From: Clostridium sp. 1001271B_151109_B4
Lineage (GTDB): Bacteria; Bacillota; Clostridia; Clostridiales; Clostridiaceae
DNA length: 46,134 nucleotides
Assembly (NCBI RefSeq): GCF_015670405.1
Contig: NZ_JADPBQ010000001.1
Coordinates: 221,604-267,737 of the forward strand
Direction: 5' to 3'
Under the pieces are notes generated by a model. The model was given only the letters and a program-made list of their open reading frames with translations. It had not been told where the DNA came from and ran no database searches. The position numbers and the translations under genes are program-made. Positions 33,040-41,768 of the stretch are shown piece after piece. Positions within the stretch are counted from its first letter, which is position 1. Each line of letters begins with the position of its first letter.

Positions 33040-35151
33040 CTAGCTATTTACTGCTTTATTTTTATTTTTTATTTCAATTTTGCTTTTATTTTTAAAATTT
33101 GATTTATACATTGTCTTTTGTATTGGTTTATCAAAAATATATAAAAGTCCTGGTACAACAAATAGTACTATTATTGTTGATAAAACAGTTCCCCTGGCTA
33201 TCAAAACTCCCAATTGTTTTATAATTCCATGAGTAGATATAACCCCTAATAATAATCCTGCAATTGTAAGTATTGTAGCAGATGTGAGTATTGATAATGT
33301 TACTGATGAAATAGTTTTTAATAAAGCTTCTTTTTTTAGATATATCCTTCTATTATCAACATAAGTATTTGATAATAATATTGCATAATCGACAGTTGCT
33401 CCTAATTGGACAGTACTAATAATTAAATAGGCTATATAATGTAAGCTACTTCCTATAAAATATGGTATCCCTAAGTTTATCCAGATTGCTGTTTCAATAG
33501 CTAAAACTAAAATAGCAGGTAATAAAATGGATTTGAAAGCTATTAATAGCACTAAAAATACCGCTCCAATTGCAATAAGGTTAACCCTAATATTATCAGA
33601 CGTTATTACGTCCATTAAGTCATAAGTACTTACACTTTCTCCTGCAAGATAATAGTTGTCACCATAATGCTCACTTACTATATCTTTTATTTTTTCTATA
33701 ATTTTAAAGCTTTCTTCTCCCTCATAATCCATCTTTACATTTATCACCATACGACTATATTTTTCTGAGATTAAGTTGCTTAATATGCTTTCATCTACAT
33801 ATTGTGTTGGTATTTCAACTCCAGCATTATCTACATATGAAATTATTGAACTAACTTGTTCTATTTCTTTTAGTTCATTACTTAACTCCTTTTCTGTTGC
33901 AAAATCACCTTTCGGGACCATAATAACTAATGAATTAGATTTACCAAAAGTATCTTCTATTAGCTTTGTATCACTACCTAACTTAGTACTTTCATCAAAT
34001 ATTTTTGAAGATCCATAATTAAAAGTATTTTTTGTCTGTGCTAAATAAGATGGCACCATTACAATTAAAAAAATAATAACTAAAGGTATCATTATTTTTC
34101 TAACATAATTTGCAAATTTATCAAATTTAGGTATTAATAACTTATGTTCAGTTTTATCAATAATCTTGTAACAATACATTGTAAGTACAGGAAGTAAAAC
34201 TATCACAGTAACTAAGCTTAGAGCTATGGCTTTTGCCATTACTATTCCCATATCTGGACCAATTTTAAATCTCATTAATATTAAGGCTGCAAATCCAATA
34301 ACTGTTGTTATCCCACTTGAAAAGATTGATCCAACACTTTTGACAGATGCTTGTACCATTGCTTCTTCTGGTTCTAACCCCTGCAATCTAAACTCTGTAA
34401 ATTTGTGTAATAAGAAAATTGCATAATCCATAGATACTGCCAACTGTAATACATTTCCGGCTGCATTTGTTACAAAGGAAATCTCTCCAAATAAAAGATT
34501 AGTTCCTTGATTTATCATTATTGCTACACCTATAGTTAACATAAACAATATTGGTTCAAACCAGGAAGTTGTTGTAACTGCTAATACAATCAAACATATT
34601 GGTATTATAAATATTATAATTTGACTAACTTCTTTAGAAGTAGCTTCTGTTGCAACTACGGTATTAACAACTGAACCTGCCATTGCATTATCATCACCGA
34701 TTAAATTTCTTATTTCATTTACTACTTCAATTCTTTTATTTTGATCAACAATAACTGTAAATAACGCTGCTTGATCCTTGTAATAATCTTGAACCGTTTC
34801 TCTATCTAAAGTTTCAATAGGTTCTGTTATATTAACAACATCATCTAACCATGTAACATCTTGTACACCATCAATATTTAATAATTTATCTTTAATTTCT
34901 AAAGCTTCTGGTATAGTAATATTAGATACCATTACCCTTGCATTAGGTATTCCACCTTCAAATTGATCTTCCATAATATCTAAAGATATTGTAGACTTAG
35001 AATCATCTGGAAGATAATCATTCATATCGTAATTAACTGATACAAATTTACTGCAAATAAAACATAAAACTAGCGAAATTCCAAATGTAAAAATTACAGT
35101 TTTTTTATGTTTAATAATTTGTCTAAAAAAACTTTCCATACTGCGTCTCAC
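33040..35151 (-). CDS. MMPL/RND family transporter
   Basis: A 703-residue RND-superfamily exporter of the MMPL/HpnN type with two repeats: TM1 near 17-37, a large outer loop (about 40-170), five helices to about 340, TM7 near 350, a second loop (about 370-520) and the final five helices. Each repeat has the Asp-Tyr of the proton relay in its TM4: MDYAIFLLHKF and TVDYAILLSN. MMPL proteins move lipids, siderophores or hydrophobic drugs with proton energy. It heads a two-gene operon with the heptad-repeat protein and is divergent from a TetR gene. Confidence 0.92.
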   Translation of the reverse strand: MRRSMESFFRQIIKHKKTVIFTFGISLVLCFICSKFVSVNYDMNDYLPDDSKSTISLDIMEDQFEGGIPNARVMVSNITIPEALEIKDKLLNIDGVQDVTWLDDVVNITEPIETLDRETVQDYYKDQAALFTVIVDQNKRIEVVNEIRNLIGDDNAMAGSVVNTVVATEATSKEVSQIIIFIIPICLIVLAVTTTSWFEPILFMLTIGVAIMINQGTNLLFGEISFVTNAAGNVLQLAVSMDYAIFLLHKFTEFRLQGLEPEEAMVQASVKSVGSIFSSGITTVIGFAALILMRFKIGPDMGIVMAKAIALSLVTVIVLLPVLTMYCYKIIDKTEHKLLIPKFDKFANYVRKIMIPLVIIFLIVMVPSYLAQTKNTFNYGSSKIFDESTKLGSDTKLIEDTFGKSNSLVIMVPKGDFATEKELSNELKEIEQVSSIISYVDNAGVEIPTQYVDESILSNLISEKYSRMVINVKMDYEGEESFKIIEKIKDIVSEHYGDNYYLAGESVSTYDLMDVITSDNIRVNLIAIGAVFLVLLIAFKSILLPAILVLAIETAIWINLGIPYFIGSSLHYIAYLIISTVQLGATVDYAILLSNTYVDNRRIYLKKEALLKTISSVTLSILTSATILTIAGLLLGVISTHGIIKQLGVLIARGTVLSTIIVLFVVPGLLYIFDKPIQKTMYKSNFKNKSKIEIKNKNKAVNS

Positions 35152-35233
35152 CTCTAACTAATTATCATTCGGTTTAAGTATATTTATGAAATACCCACAC
35201 TACAATTACCAATAAAGCAAATCACTGTGGTAT

Positions 35234-35263
35234 AATACACACATCGAGTATAAATTGTGTATT
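35234..35263. promoter_or_regulatory. candidate TetR operator between tetR and the MMPL operon
   Basis: AATACACA (35234-35241) and TGTGTATT (35256-35263) are perfect 8-bp inverted arms with a 14-nt spacer in the 258-bp divergent region, about 90 bp from the MMPL start. A TATAAT-like box overlaps the left arm. A regulator site is likely; assignment to this TetR is inference. Confidence 0.5.
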
Positions 35264-35409
35264 AATTTATTACGGTTTTGTTAAAAGTATTTTATAAACT
35301 TATGTTTTGATAAATTAAGAGTTGAATAATAATTAAGTTATCTTTAAAATATATAAAAAGTATAAATTGTTATATTATGTAAATATTTTTATTTGAATGG
35401 AGCTTTTAT

Positions 35410-35982
35410 ATGGATAGACGAGTACGAAAAACAAAACTAAAACTAAATGAATCTTTAATGATATTAATAAAAGATAAAAATATTAATCAAATTACTGTTA
35501 AAGAACTTACAGACTTAGCTGACATAAATAGAAAGACTTTTTATTTACATTATAAAGATATCTTTGATATGCTAGGCAACATCAAGGAGCAATTACTAGT
35601 AGAATTTGAAAATGTTATATTATTTCATAATTCATCTTGTACCAATCCTGATGAACCATATTCACTGATGAAGGATATATTAGAGTTTATTGATAAGAAT
35701 AGTGAGCTATTATCAATTTTCTTAGGTCCTCATATTAATGCGGATTCTATTTTTATAGAAAAAATTAAGGGAATTATGAAAAGGCTATGTATATATGTTT
35801 GGAATAAATTATATCCTAATACTGACCCAAAAAAATATGACTACTATTACTCTTTTGTTTTTTATGGAATCATAGGATTAATTCAAGATTGGATAAATAC
35901 TAATAAACAAGAAAGTATAGAATATATGGCAAAACTTACAAGCGATTTGGTAGAAGGTTCCTCAAAAATATTATATTCATAG
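35410..35982 (+). CDS. TetR/AcrR family regulator
   Basis: A 190-residue regulator with the TetR N-terminal HTH (residues about 5-50: RKTKLKLNESLMILIKDKNINQITVKELTDLADINRKTFYLHYKDI, with the family-typical R-x-TFY-HYxDI ending) and a variable ligand-binding C-terminal domain of about 135 residues. It is divergent from the MMPL operon and most likely represses it. ATG is preceded by GGAGC. A convergent terminator follows. Confidence 0.92.
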   Translation: MDRRVRKTKLKLNESLMILIKDKNINQITVKELTDLADINRKTFYLHYKDIFDMLGNIKEQLLVEFENVILFHNSSCTNPDEPYSLMKDILEFIDKNSELLSIFLGPHINADSIFIEKIKGIMKRLCIYVWNKLYPNTDPKKYDYYYSFVFYGIIGLIQDWINTNKQESIEYMAKLTSDLVEGSSKILYS

Positions 35983-35990
35983 AATACAAA

Positions 35991-36020
35991 AATAATTAGA
36001 CCATAGGTGGTCTAATTATT
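35991..36020. terminator. bidirectional terminator between tetR and trpS
   Basis: A 13-bp perfect stem AATAATTAGACCA / TGGTCTAATTATT with a 4-nt loop lies between the convergent genes. Confidence 0.75.
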
Positions 36021-36028
36021 TCAATAAC

Positions 36029-37054
36029 TTATTTAAAATACTCAATTCCTATGGCATTTCTTACATCTCTTAATGTGTTAGATGCTATTTTTCTTGCATT
36101 ATTACTTCCTTCTTTTAGTACATCATATACATAATCTAAATTTTTCTCATATTCTTTTCTTCTAGCTCTAATTGGCTCAAGTTCAGCTTGAATTATTTCA
36201 TTTAAATATTTTTTTACTTTTACATCACCAAGTCCCCCGATTTGATAATGCATTTTCATTTCTTGTAATTTATCTATTTCTTTACAAAATGCATCTAAAT
36301 ATATAAAAACAGTATTATTTTCTATATTTCCTGGATTTTCTACTCTAATATGATTAGGATCAGTATACATTGACATTACTTTCTTTTTTATTACATCTGG
36401 TTCATCACTAAGATAAATTGCATTATTTAATGATTTGCTCATTTTTGCTTTTCCATCAATACCAGGTAATCTTCCTAAGCCCATCTTAGGTAAAATGGCA
36501 CTTGGCTCTACTAAAACCTCTTCTTTATAAATATTATTAAAAGTTCTTACTATTTCTCTTGTTTGCTCTATCATAGGGAGTTGGTCTTCACCTACTGGTA
36601 CTATATTTGCTTTAAATGCTGTAATATCTGCTGCTTGGCTGACAGGATAAATCATAAACCCAGCCGGAATACTCATATTAAAATTTCTTTCTTTTATTTC
36701 ACTTTTAACTGTTGGATTCCTTTCTAACCTTGCAACTGTAACTAAATTTAAATAATGCATTGTAAGCTCATTTAATTCTGGAATTTGTGATTGAACAAAA
36801 ATAGTAGATTTTGATGGATTTATTCCTACAGCCAAATAATCCAATGCAACCTCTATTAGGCTTTTTCGTATTTTTTCAGGATTTCGTGCATTGTCAGTTA
36901 ATGCTTGTTGATCAGCTATCATTATATAACTATTATATAAATCACTATTTTGCAAATTAACTCTATTCTTTAATGACCCTATATAATGTCCTATATGAAG
37001 TTTTCCTGTTGGTCTATCTCCAGTTAAAATTATTTCTTTTTTCATCATTTTCAC
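36029..37054 (-). CDS. trpS: tryptophanyl-tRNA synthetase
   Basis: A 341-residue class Ic synthetase that charges tRNA-Trp. The HIGH motif is [12 protein letters not shown] (His20-His23), the KMSKS motif is [11 protein letters not shown] near residue 202, and the tryptophan pocket region is [27 protein letters not shown]. Length is normal. The gene is controlled by an upstream T-box leader whose specifier is UGG, which fits the product. Met1 or Met3 could start; an AAGGAGTG site favours the first. Confidence 0.97.
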   Translation of the reverse strand: MKMMKKEIILTGDRPTGKLHIGHYIGSLKNRVNLQNSDLYNSYIMIADQQALTDNARNPEKIRKSLIEVALDYLAVGINPSKSTIFVQSQIPELNELTMHYLNLVTVARLERNPTVKSEIKERNFNMSIPAGFMIYPVSQAADITAFKANIVPVGEDQLPMIEQTREIVRTFNNIYKEEVLVEPSAILPKMGLGRLPGIDGKAKMSKSLNNAIYLSDEPDVIKKKVMSMYTDPNHIRVENPGNIENNTVFIYLDAFCKEIDKLQEMKMHYQIGGLGDVKVKKYLNEIIQAELEPIRARRKEYEKNLDYVYDVLKEGSNNARKIASNTLRDVRNAIGIEYFK

Positions 37055-37114
37055 TCCTTATTTTATATATTTTCTCTAGTGACCTATTTAAAATTTCTAG
37101 ACTTATCATGATTC

Positions 37115-37405
37115 AATAATAATTGTAAAAATAAAAAAAAACTTCATCCTATAACTAATAGGACGAAGTTATTATCCGTGTTGCCACCTAAATTGTATAA
37201 ATAAAATTTATACCACTTTAAATAAAGTACTAACATACTTTAACTGCTGTAAGGTGCAGTTCACCACTAAGATACTCTTAAAACTTTAATTTCACCTTGT
37301 TCCTCAAAGGTCCATTCATTAAATTCTTTCTTGCTAAGCTTCCACCACTCCTAGCTCTCTTTATTGAACCTAAATTTAATTACTCTTCCTCTTCATAGGA
37401 TTTTT
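37115..37405 (-). promoter_or_regulatory. T-box riboswitch, tRNA-Trp specific
   Basis: The minus-strand leader of trpS has the full T-box order. Stem I opens with GAAGAGGAAGAGTA (about 37383-37396) and carries the AGAGAGCTAGG...GGAAGC apical region. The specifier region is TGAATGGACC with codon UGG at 37312-37314 (Trp). The T-box sequence GGTGGCAACACG is at 37177-37188. The terminator is AACTTCGTCCTAT / ATAGGATGAAGTT (37140-37170), followed by eight T. Uncharged tRNA-Trp would bind and allow read-through into trpS. Confidence 0.95.
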
Positions 37406-37420
37406 TTATACTTTTAATGT

Positions 37421-37449
37421 ATTATATTCCTCTATTTTGTAAATGTCAA
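37421..37449 (-). promoter_or_regulatory. trpS promoter
   Basis: On the minus strand TTGACA (37444-37449), 17 bp, TATAAT (37421-37426): a consensus promoter placed just before T-box stem I. Confidence 0.85.
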
Positions 37450-37483
37450 ACATTTGAGAAGACTAATTTAATATTACCTTTAA

Positions 37484-37537
37484 TTGTTAACCATTTAATA
37501 TATTTTGATTGACAAACTATTTTGTCTCCAATATAAT
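37484..37537 (+). promoter_or_regulatory. birA-bioY promoter with BirA operator
   Basis: TTGTTAACC (37484-37492), 14 bp, GATTGACAA (37507-37515) matches the bipartite BirA box (TTGTTAACC / GGTTAACAA) with two mismatches in the right arm. The promoter TTGACA (37509-37514), 17 bp, TATAAT (37532-37537) overlaps the right arm. Biotinyl-AMP-loaded BirA would therefore repress its own operon. Confidence 0.8.
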
Positions 37538-37556
37538 ACTTTCTATGGAGGTAATT

Positions 37557-38537
37557 ATGTTAATAAAAGGAAAAGTTTTAAAAATTTTAGAAGAAAATAA
37601 AGGTAAAAATATTTCTGGTGAGGAAATTGCTAAAAAACTTAATATTTCGAGAACTTCCATATGGAAAGCAATTAATGCACTTAGAAGTGAAGGCTATACA
37701 ATAAATGCTGTTACTAATAAAGGTTATTCCCTAGCAACAAATACAGATTTTATTTCTAAAGAAGGTATTTCTTTATATTTAAATAATGAATATTCAAACA
37801 TTGATATCTATACTTACAAATTAGTCTCTTCTACTAATGATGTTGCAAAAACTTTAGCTTTAAATGGTGCTAAACATGGTACGGTTATAATTTCCGAAGA
37901 ACAAAGTGCAGGTAAAGGTAGGCTTGGTCGAGTATTTTATTCACCAGCTAATACTGGAATTTATATGAGCATTATACTTAGACCTAATTTAACTGCAATG
38001 GATTCAGTTTTAATAACAACATCTGCTTCTGTTGCTATATGTAATGCAATTCAAAAAGTAACCGGAATAGAATGTCAAATAAAATGGATAAACGATATTT
38101 ACTTAAACAATAAAAAAGTAGGAGGAATATTAACAGAGGCTTCTACTAATTTTGAAAGTGGAACTATTGATTATTTAATTTTAGGAATAGGACTTAACTT
38201 TAATAAGCCTAAAGAAAGTTTCCCTAAAGAACTTGAAACAATAGCCTCTTCATTATTTAGTAATAACAATGGAAATATCAATAGAAATATTCTTTGTGCA
38301 GAAACAGTAAATAATATCCTAAGTATGATTCCTCAAATTAAAAGTTATGACTTTATATCTGAATATAAGAAAAGAAGTATTATTTTAAATAATGAAATTG
38401 TCTATATAAGTGCTGGTGTTTCATCAGTTGGTAAAGCTATTGATATAAATAATGATGGTTCTTTAGTTGTTAAACATGATGATGGTTCTATAAAAGTTTT
38501 AAATTCTGGTGAAGTAACTATTAGGAGGTTAAATTAA
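37557..38537 (+). CDS. birA: biotin ligase / biotin operon repressor BirA
   Basis: A bifunctional protein of about 326 residues from ATG 37557, which has a GGAGG site. A longer ORF from 37509 would run through the promoter and BirA box and is rejected. The N-terminal winged helix is LIKGKVLKILEENKG...EEIAKKLNISRTSIWKAINALRSEGY (residues 2-50). The catalytic domain has SAGKGRLGRVFYSP (biotinyl-AMP loop, near 120), IKWINDIYLNNKKVGGIL and the C-terminal SH3-like domain. It attaches biotin to carboxylase carriers and represses biotin genes. It is immediately followed by bioY. Confidence 0.95.
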   Translation: MLIKGKVLKILEENKGKNISGEEIAKKLNISRTSIWKAINALRSEGYTINAVTNKGYSLATNTDFISKEGISLYLNNEYSNIDIYTYKLVSSTNDVAKTLALNGAKHGTVIISEEQSAGKGRLGRVFYSPANTGIYMSIILRPNLTAMDSVLITTSASVAICNAIQKVTGIECQIKWINDIYLNNKKVGGILTEASTNFESGTIDYLILGIGLNFNKPKESFPKELETIASSLFSNNNGNINRNILCAETVNNILSMIPQIKSYDFISEYKKRSIILNNEIVYISAGVSSVGKAIDINNDGSLVVKHDDGSIKVLNSGEVTIRRLN

Positions 38538-39110
38538 ATGAATAAATTATCAACGAAATCACTTATTTTATGTTCACTTTTTGCTGCATTAATTGCTGTT
38601 GGTGCTTTTATTAAAATTCCAATACCTGTAGTGCCATTTACTCTACAAGTTTTATTTACTACCCTAGCTGGCCTTTTATTAGGACCTAGACTTGGAGCTA
38701 TTTCTGTAGGGATTTATTTACTTATAGGTTTAATAGGTATTCCTGTATTTACTCAAGGTGGTGGACCAAGTTATATTTTCCAACCAACCTTTGGTTATTT
38801 AATAGGCTTCTTAATAGGCACATATTTTACTGGATATATTGCACATAAAGATAAGAATCCATCTCTTAAAAGACTAATATTTGCAAGCCTTGGTGGATTA
38901 ACAATTGTATATATTATAGGTATGATTTATTATTATTTAATTTCAAATTATTACCTAAATTCTCCAATCACAGCTAGTGCTGTAATGTTATATTGTTGTC
39001 TTTTATTTATTCCAGGTGATATTGCTTCATGCATTGTAAGTTCACTAATTGCCAAAAGAACTCTCCCTGTAATAAAAGGTCAAGTACTTGCAAATGAACT
39101 TAATAGTTAA
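38538..39110 (+). CDS. bioY: biotin transporter BioY
   Basis: A 190-residue S-component of an ECF transporter with about six membrane helices. Signatures are KIPIPVVPFTLQVLFTTLAGLLLGPRLGAISVGIYLLIGLIGIPVF and GGGPSYIFQPTFGYLIGF. It imports biotin with the shared EcfA/EcfT module, which is not in the window. The ATG follows the birA stop codon directly, with the AGGAGG site inside the end of birA, so the two are translationally coupled. No biotin biosynthesis genes are here, in line with salvage. Confidence 0.95.
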   Translation: MNKLSTKSLILCSLFAALIAVGAFIKIPIPVVPFTLQVLFTTLAGLLLGPRLGAISVGIYLLIGLIGIPVFTQGGGPSYIFQPTFGYLIGFLIGTYFTGYIAHKDKNPSLKRLIFASLGGLTIVYIIGMIYYYLISNYYLNSPITASAVMLYCCLLFIPGDIASCIVSSLIAKRTLPVIKGQVLANELNS

Positions 39111-39118
39111 CCCTAAAG

Positions 39119-39142
39119 AAAAGATTATAGATAATATCTTTT
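39119..39142 (+). terminator. possible terminator after bioY
   Basis: AAAAGAT / ATCTTTT form a 7-bp stem ending in TTTT 8 bp past the bioY stop. A wider CCTAAAG / CTTTAGG pair encloses it. The stem is weak; the stronger stem at 39169-39207 may do the work. Confidence 0.4.
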
Positions 39143-39168
39143 AATAAATATAAAACTTTAGGCTAAAA

Positions 39169-39207
39169 AACAATACCATATAGCATAATAGTGCTTATGG
39201 TATTGTT
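39169..39207. terminator. terminator between bioY and fmdE-like gene
   Basis: AACAATACCATA-T-AGCA and TGCTTATGGTATTGTT form a 16-bp stem with one bulged base. It lies between convergent genes. Confidence 0.75.
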
Positions 39208-39211
39208 CTTA

Positions 39212-39739
39212 TTACCATCCTCTTGAATAATCATCATAACAATCTAAACATACTTTTTTGCCTTTTTGAAATCTTATTTTATGTTCTGGTGCCATTTCAC
39301 CACAATTCTCACATTTTATAGAGGCAAAAGAGCGGGCACATTCAGGGATGATTATTTTGGTTTTCTTTATATCAAATAAGACTTCTTCTGGTCCATTTAA
39401 AATATAAATCTCCTTATCTTTCCTATTTCCTTTAAATTCAAACTCCTTTAAAATTATTCTTATACTTTTTTCATTTTTTCTATCATAAAAGCTAAAGGCC
39501 ATTTTACCTGTTCCTCTATAAATTAGATTTCCTTTTCCTAAAGTACACCCTGTAATTACTTGTATAGCATCTATTCCACAAGCATCATTTTCTGTTATAC
39601 ATACTATTTCTTCATCTTTTGAAAATTTAAAATTCATCTTTTCTTGGGCTATATTACATGCTCTAAAACCTATTGCTAAGCCTGGACATTCATGTCCATG
39701 AAATTTTACACACTTTTCCCATAACTCTTTATTAAACAC
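39212..39739 (-). CDS. FmdE family protein with zinc-ribbon tail
   Basis: A 175-residue protein of the FmdE (formylmethanofuran dehydrogenase subunit E-like) family. The N-terminal signature CVKFHGHECPGLAIGFRA (Cys10, His14, His16, Cys18) is followed by ENDACGIDAIQVITGCTLGKGNL. A C-terminal zinc ribbon carries CENCGEMAPEH and KVCLDC. Homologs occur in many non-methanogenic anaerobes, where the reaction is unknown; a link to molybdenum/tungsten enzymes or metal handling is only suggested by the name. It is monocistronic. Confidence 0.85.
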   Translation of the reverse strand: MFNKELWEKCVKFHGHECPGLAIGFRACNIAQEKMNFKFSKDEEIVCITENDACGIDAIQVITGCTLGKGNLIYRGTGKMAFSFYDRKNEKSIRIILKEFEFKGNRKDKEIYILNGPEEVLFDIKKTKIIIPECARSFASIKCENCGEMAPEHKIRFQKGKKVCLDCYDDYSRGW

Positions 39740-39911
39740 TTATTTTTATCTCCTAACTCTAAATTGATACAAGAATTATACATTTTATTTTAAATATCCA
39801 TAGTTATAATTATTATACTATCTTCAAGATTATAATAGTTTTTGAAGATAAAAAATTTATGTACTAAAAAATTTTTAATGAGGCATATCAATTATATATA
39901 CCCCATCTTTT

Positions 39912-40967
39912 CTAACTATTTAATTCTTCTATTAATTTCTTAACAGTTGTAATTTTATCTAACCTATATGCATTTTCACCACAAAATACAAGTGAATTAT
40001 CAACATCACCTTTTACTGCACGTACTAAAGCACCTGTTATGCAATAAGGTATAGTTGCCATATCACATTTCTTTAAGCATTTATAACATTTACTTATTTT
40101 TTCATTTGTTAACTTTCTTTCTTCCATGAATTTATTACTTATAGCTCGCCCTGGCATACCAACTGGACTTTTTACAATCATTACATCTTCCTTTTTAGCA
40201 TTTATATATGCCATCTTAAAATTAATATGAGCATCACATTCTTCAGTTGCTACAAATCTTGTTGCCATTTGAACTCCAGCACATCCTAAATTCATATAAT
40301 GATTAATATCATCTCTATCATAAACGCCACCTGCAAATATTACCGGTATTTTCTTATTATATTTTTCTTCATATACCTTTACTATTTCAAGAATTTCAAG
40401 CACTTCTTTGTCATAAGCTTTTGATTCATATTCTTTTAAACTTTCGCTTGAAAATCCTAAATGTCCACCTGCCTTTGGACCTTCAATAATTACCATATCT
40501 GCAGTTCTACCATAACGTCTATCCCACATTTTTAAAATAACACTTGCAGACTTTGGTGGAGATACTATAGGTGCTAATTTTATATTTGACCCTTCTGTAA
40601 ACTTTGGTAAATCAGTAGGTAATCCTGCACCTGATATAATTAAATCAGCACCATTATCAATTGCGCATTTTACATACTCTTCATAATTTCTAGTGGCGCA
40701 CATAATGTTAACACCAATTATTCCACCATTTGATATTTGTTTTGCTTTTTTAATATGTTTACCTAATGCCCTAATATTAGCTGTTAATGAATCTTTTCCA
40801 AAATCCTCTTCTAAAAATCCAGGTTGTGCTGCTGATATTACTCCTATTGCTCCTTCTTTTGCTACTGCTCCTGCAAGCGAAGACAAGCTTACACCTACTC
40901 CCATTCCCCCTTGAATTATTGGAACCTTTGCTTCTAAATCTCCTATAATCAATGAATTTAATTTCAT
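39912..40967 (-). CDS. nitronate monooxygenase-like FMN oxidoreductase
   Basis: A 351-residue TIM-barrel flavoprotein of the NPD/FabK-like family. It opens with KVPIIQGGMGVGVSLSSLAGAVAKEGAIGVIS, contains GADLIISGAGLPTDLP, EGPKAGGHLGFS (active-site His region) and PVIFAGGVYDRDDI...GCAGVQMATRFVATEE (FMN phosphate site). A C-terminal cysteine cluster CYKCLKKCDMATIPYC (four Cys within 16 residues) is typical of the clostridial subgroup and might bind metal. Family members detoxify nitronates or act as reductases; substrate is unknown. FabK is less likely, because no fab genes are nearby and the Cys tail is absent from FabK. AGGAGG site before ATG. Confidence 0.85.
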   Translation of the reverse strand: MKLNSLIIGDLEAKVPIIQGGMGVGVSLSSLAGAVAKEGAIGVISAAQPGFLEEDFGKDSLTANIRALGKHIKKAKQISNGGIIGVNIMCATRNYEEYVKCAIDNGADLIISGAGLPTDLPKFTEGSNIKLAPIVSPPKSASVILKMWDRRYGRTADMVIIEGPKAGGHLGFSSESLKEYESKAYDKEVLEILEIVKVYEEKYNKKIPVIFAGGVYDRDDINHYMNLGCAGVQMATRFVATEECDAHINFKMAYINAKKEDVMIVKSPVGMPGRAISNKFMEERKLTNEKISKCYKCLKKCDMATIPYCITGALVRAVKGDVDNSLVFCGENAYRLDKITTVKKLIEELNS

Positions 40968-41102
40968 ATATTAATCCTCCTAGTTATTCCATCTAATTTA
41001 TATAGTTTTTATAACTATATGTTATATCATTAGTATATATAATGTATTTTTAGTTGTCAATGTACAATTATCAAATATTTTGATTGTAAAACTATTTATA
41101 AG

Positions 41103-41135
41103 AAAATAAAGCTAAGGGTGACTTAGCTTTATTTT
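41103..41135 (-). terminator. terminator after the flavodoxin-domain gene
   Basis: A 14-bp perfect stem AAAATAAAGCTAAG / CTTAGCTTTATTTT with a 5-nt loop overlaps the stop codon of the gene to its right. Confidence 0.8.
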
Positions 41136-41589
41136 AAAATTTAACATCTGCAGTTCTTTCATCTTCAGGAATATTTTTTATTTTATTATATAATAATTTC
41201 ATCATAGATTTATGCAGAAAGTTTAATTTTGAATAATCTATTCCCCCTCGCAAGTTAAATATTTGAACTTTCTCAAAAATTTCAGGTAAAAGCTGCTTTT
41301 CAATATTATTCTTTATGGCCTTAATATTTTCTTTATCTTTTGGATCTGCTAATCCAACTGTTACAATTACTATTTTTTTATTATTAGGATTACTGATTTT
41401 CTTAAAGGTTTTCTCCATGCCTAATATACCACCAGCATATAAACCACCAAGATAAATAATCTCATCATAATCGTTTATCTCTGTAACCTCTTTAAAATTT
41501 AAACATTTTAAATTTATTCTTTTAGCTAACTCTTCTGCATATTGTTGTGTTGTTCCATAATGGCTACCATAAATAACAATCCCATTCAT
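41134..41589 (-). CDS. flavodoxin-domain protein (HemG-like fold)
   Basis: A 151-residue protein of the Flavodoxin_5 type. The FMN phosphate loop is YGSHYGTTQQYAEELAKR (residues 7-24), followed by EIIYLGGLYAGGILGMEKTFKKI and IVTVGLADPKDKENI. The family includes HemG protoporphyrinogen oxidase, but the same fold is used by general electron-transfer proteins in anaerobes, and no haem genes are nearby. It stands alone, 170 bp downstream of the rib operon. Flavin use fits the neighbourhood, but a functional link is not shown. Confidence 0.82.
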   Translation of the reverse strand: MNGIVIYGSHYGTTQQYAEELAKRINLKCLNFKEVTEINDYDEIIYLGGLYAGGILGMEKTFKKISNPNNKKIVIVTVGLADPKDKENIKAIKNNIEKQLLPEIFEKVQIFNLRGGIDYSKLNFLHKSMMKLLYNKIKNIPEDERTADVKF

Positions 41590-41739
41590 TTTTCCATCCC
41601 CTTATAATTCATTTTTAAATTCTCATGTTTTAATTCTTAATACTATAAATATAATTATATTTATAAATTATAAAAATTAATATACATTCCTATTTTCAGC
41701 CTGTAATATTCTTCTAATTATCTCTTTATACACTGAAAA

Positions 41740-41768
41740 AGAGACATAGCTTTTTAAGCTATATCTCT
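41740..41768 (-). terminator. terminator of the riboflavin operon
   Basis: AGAGACATAGCTT / AAGCTATATCTCT form a 13-nt stem with one mismatch and a 3-nt loop. It overlaps the last codons of the HAD gene and is followed by a T-rich minus strand. Confidence 0.7.
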
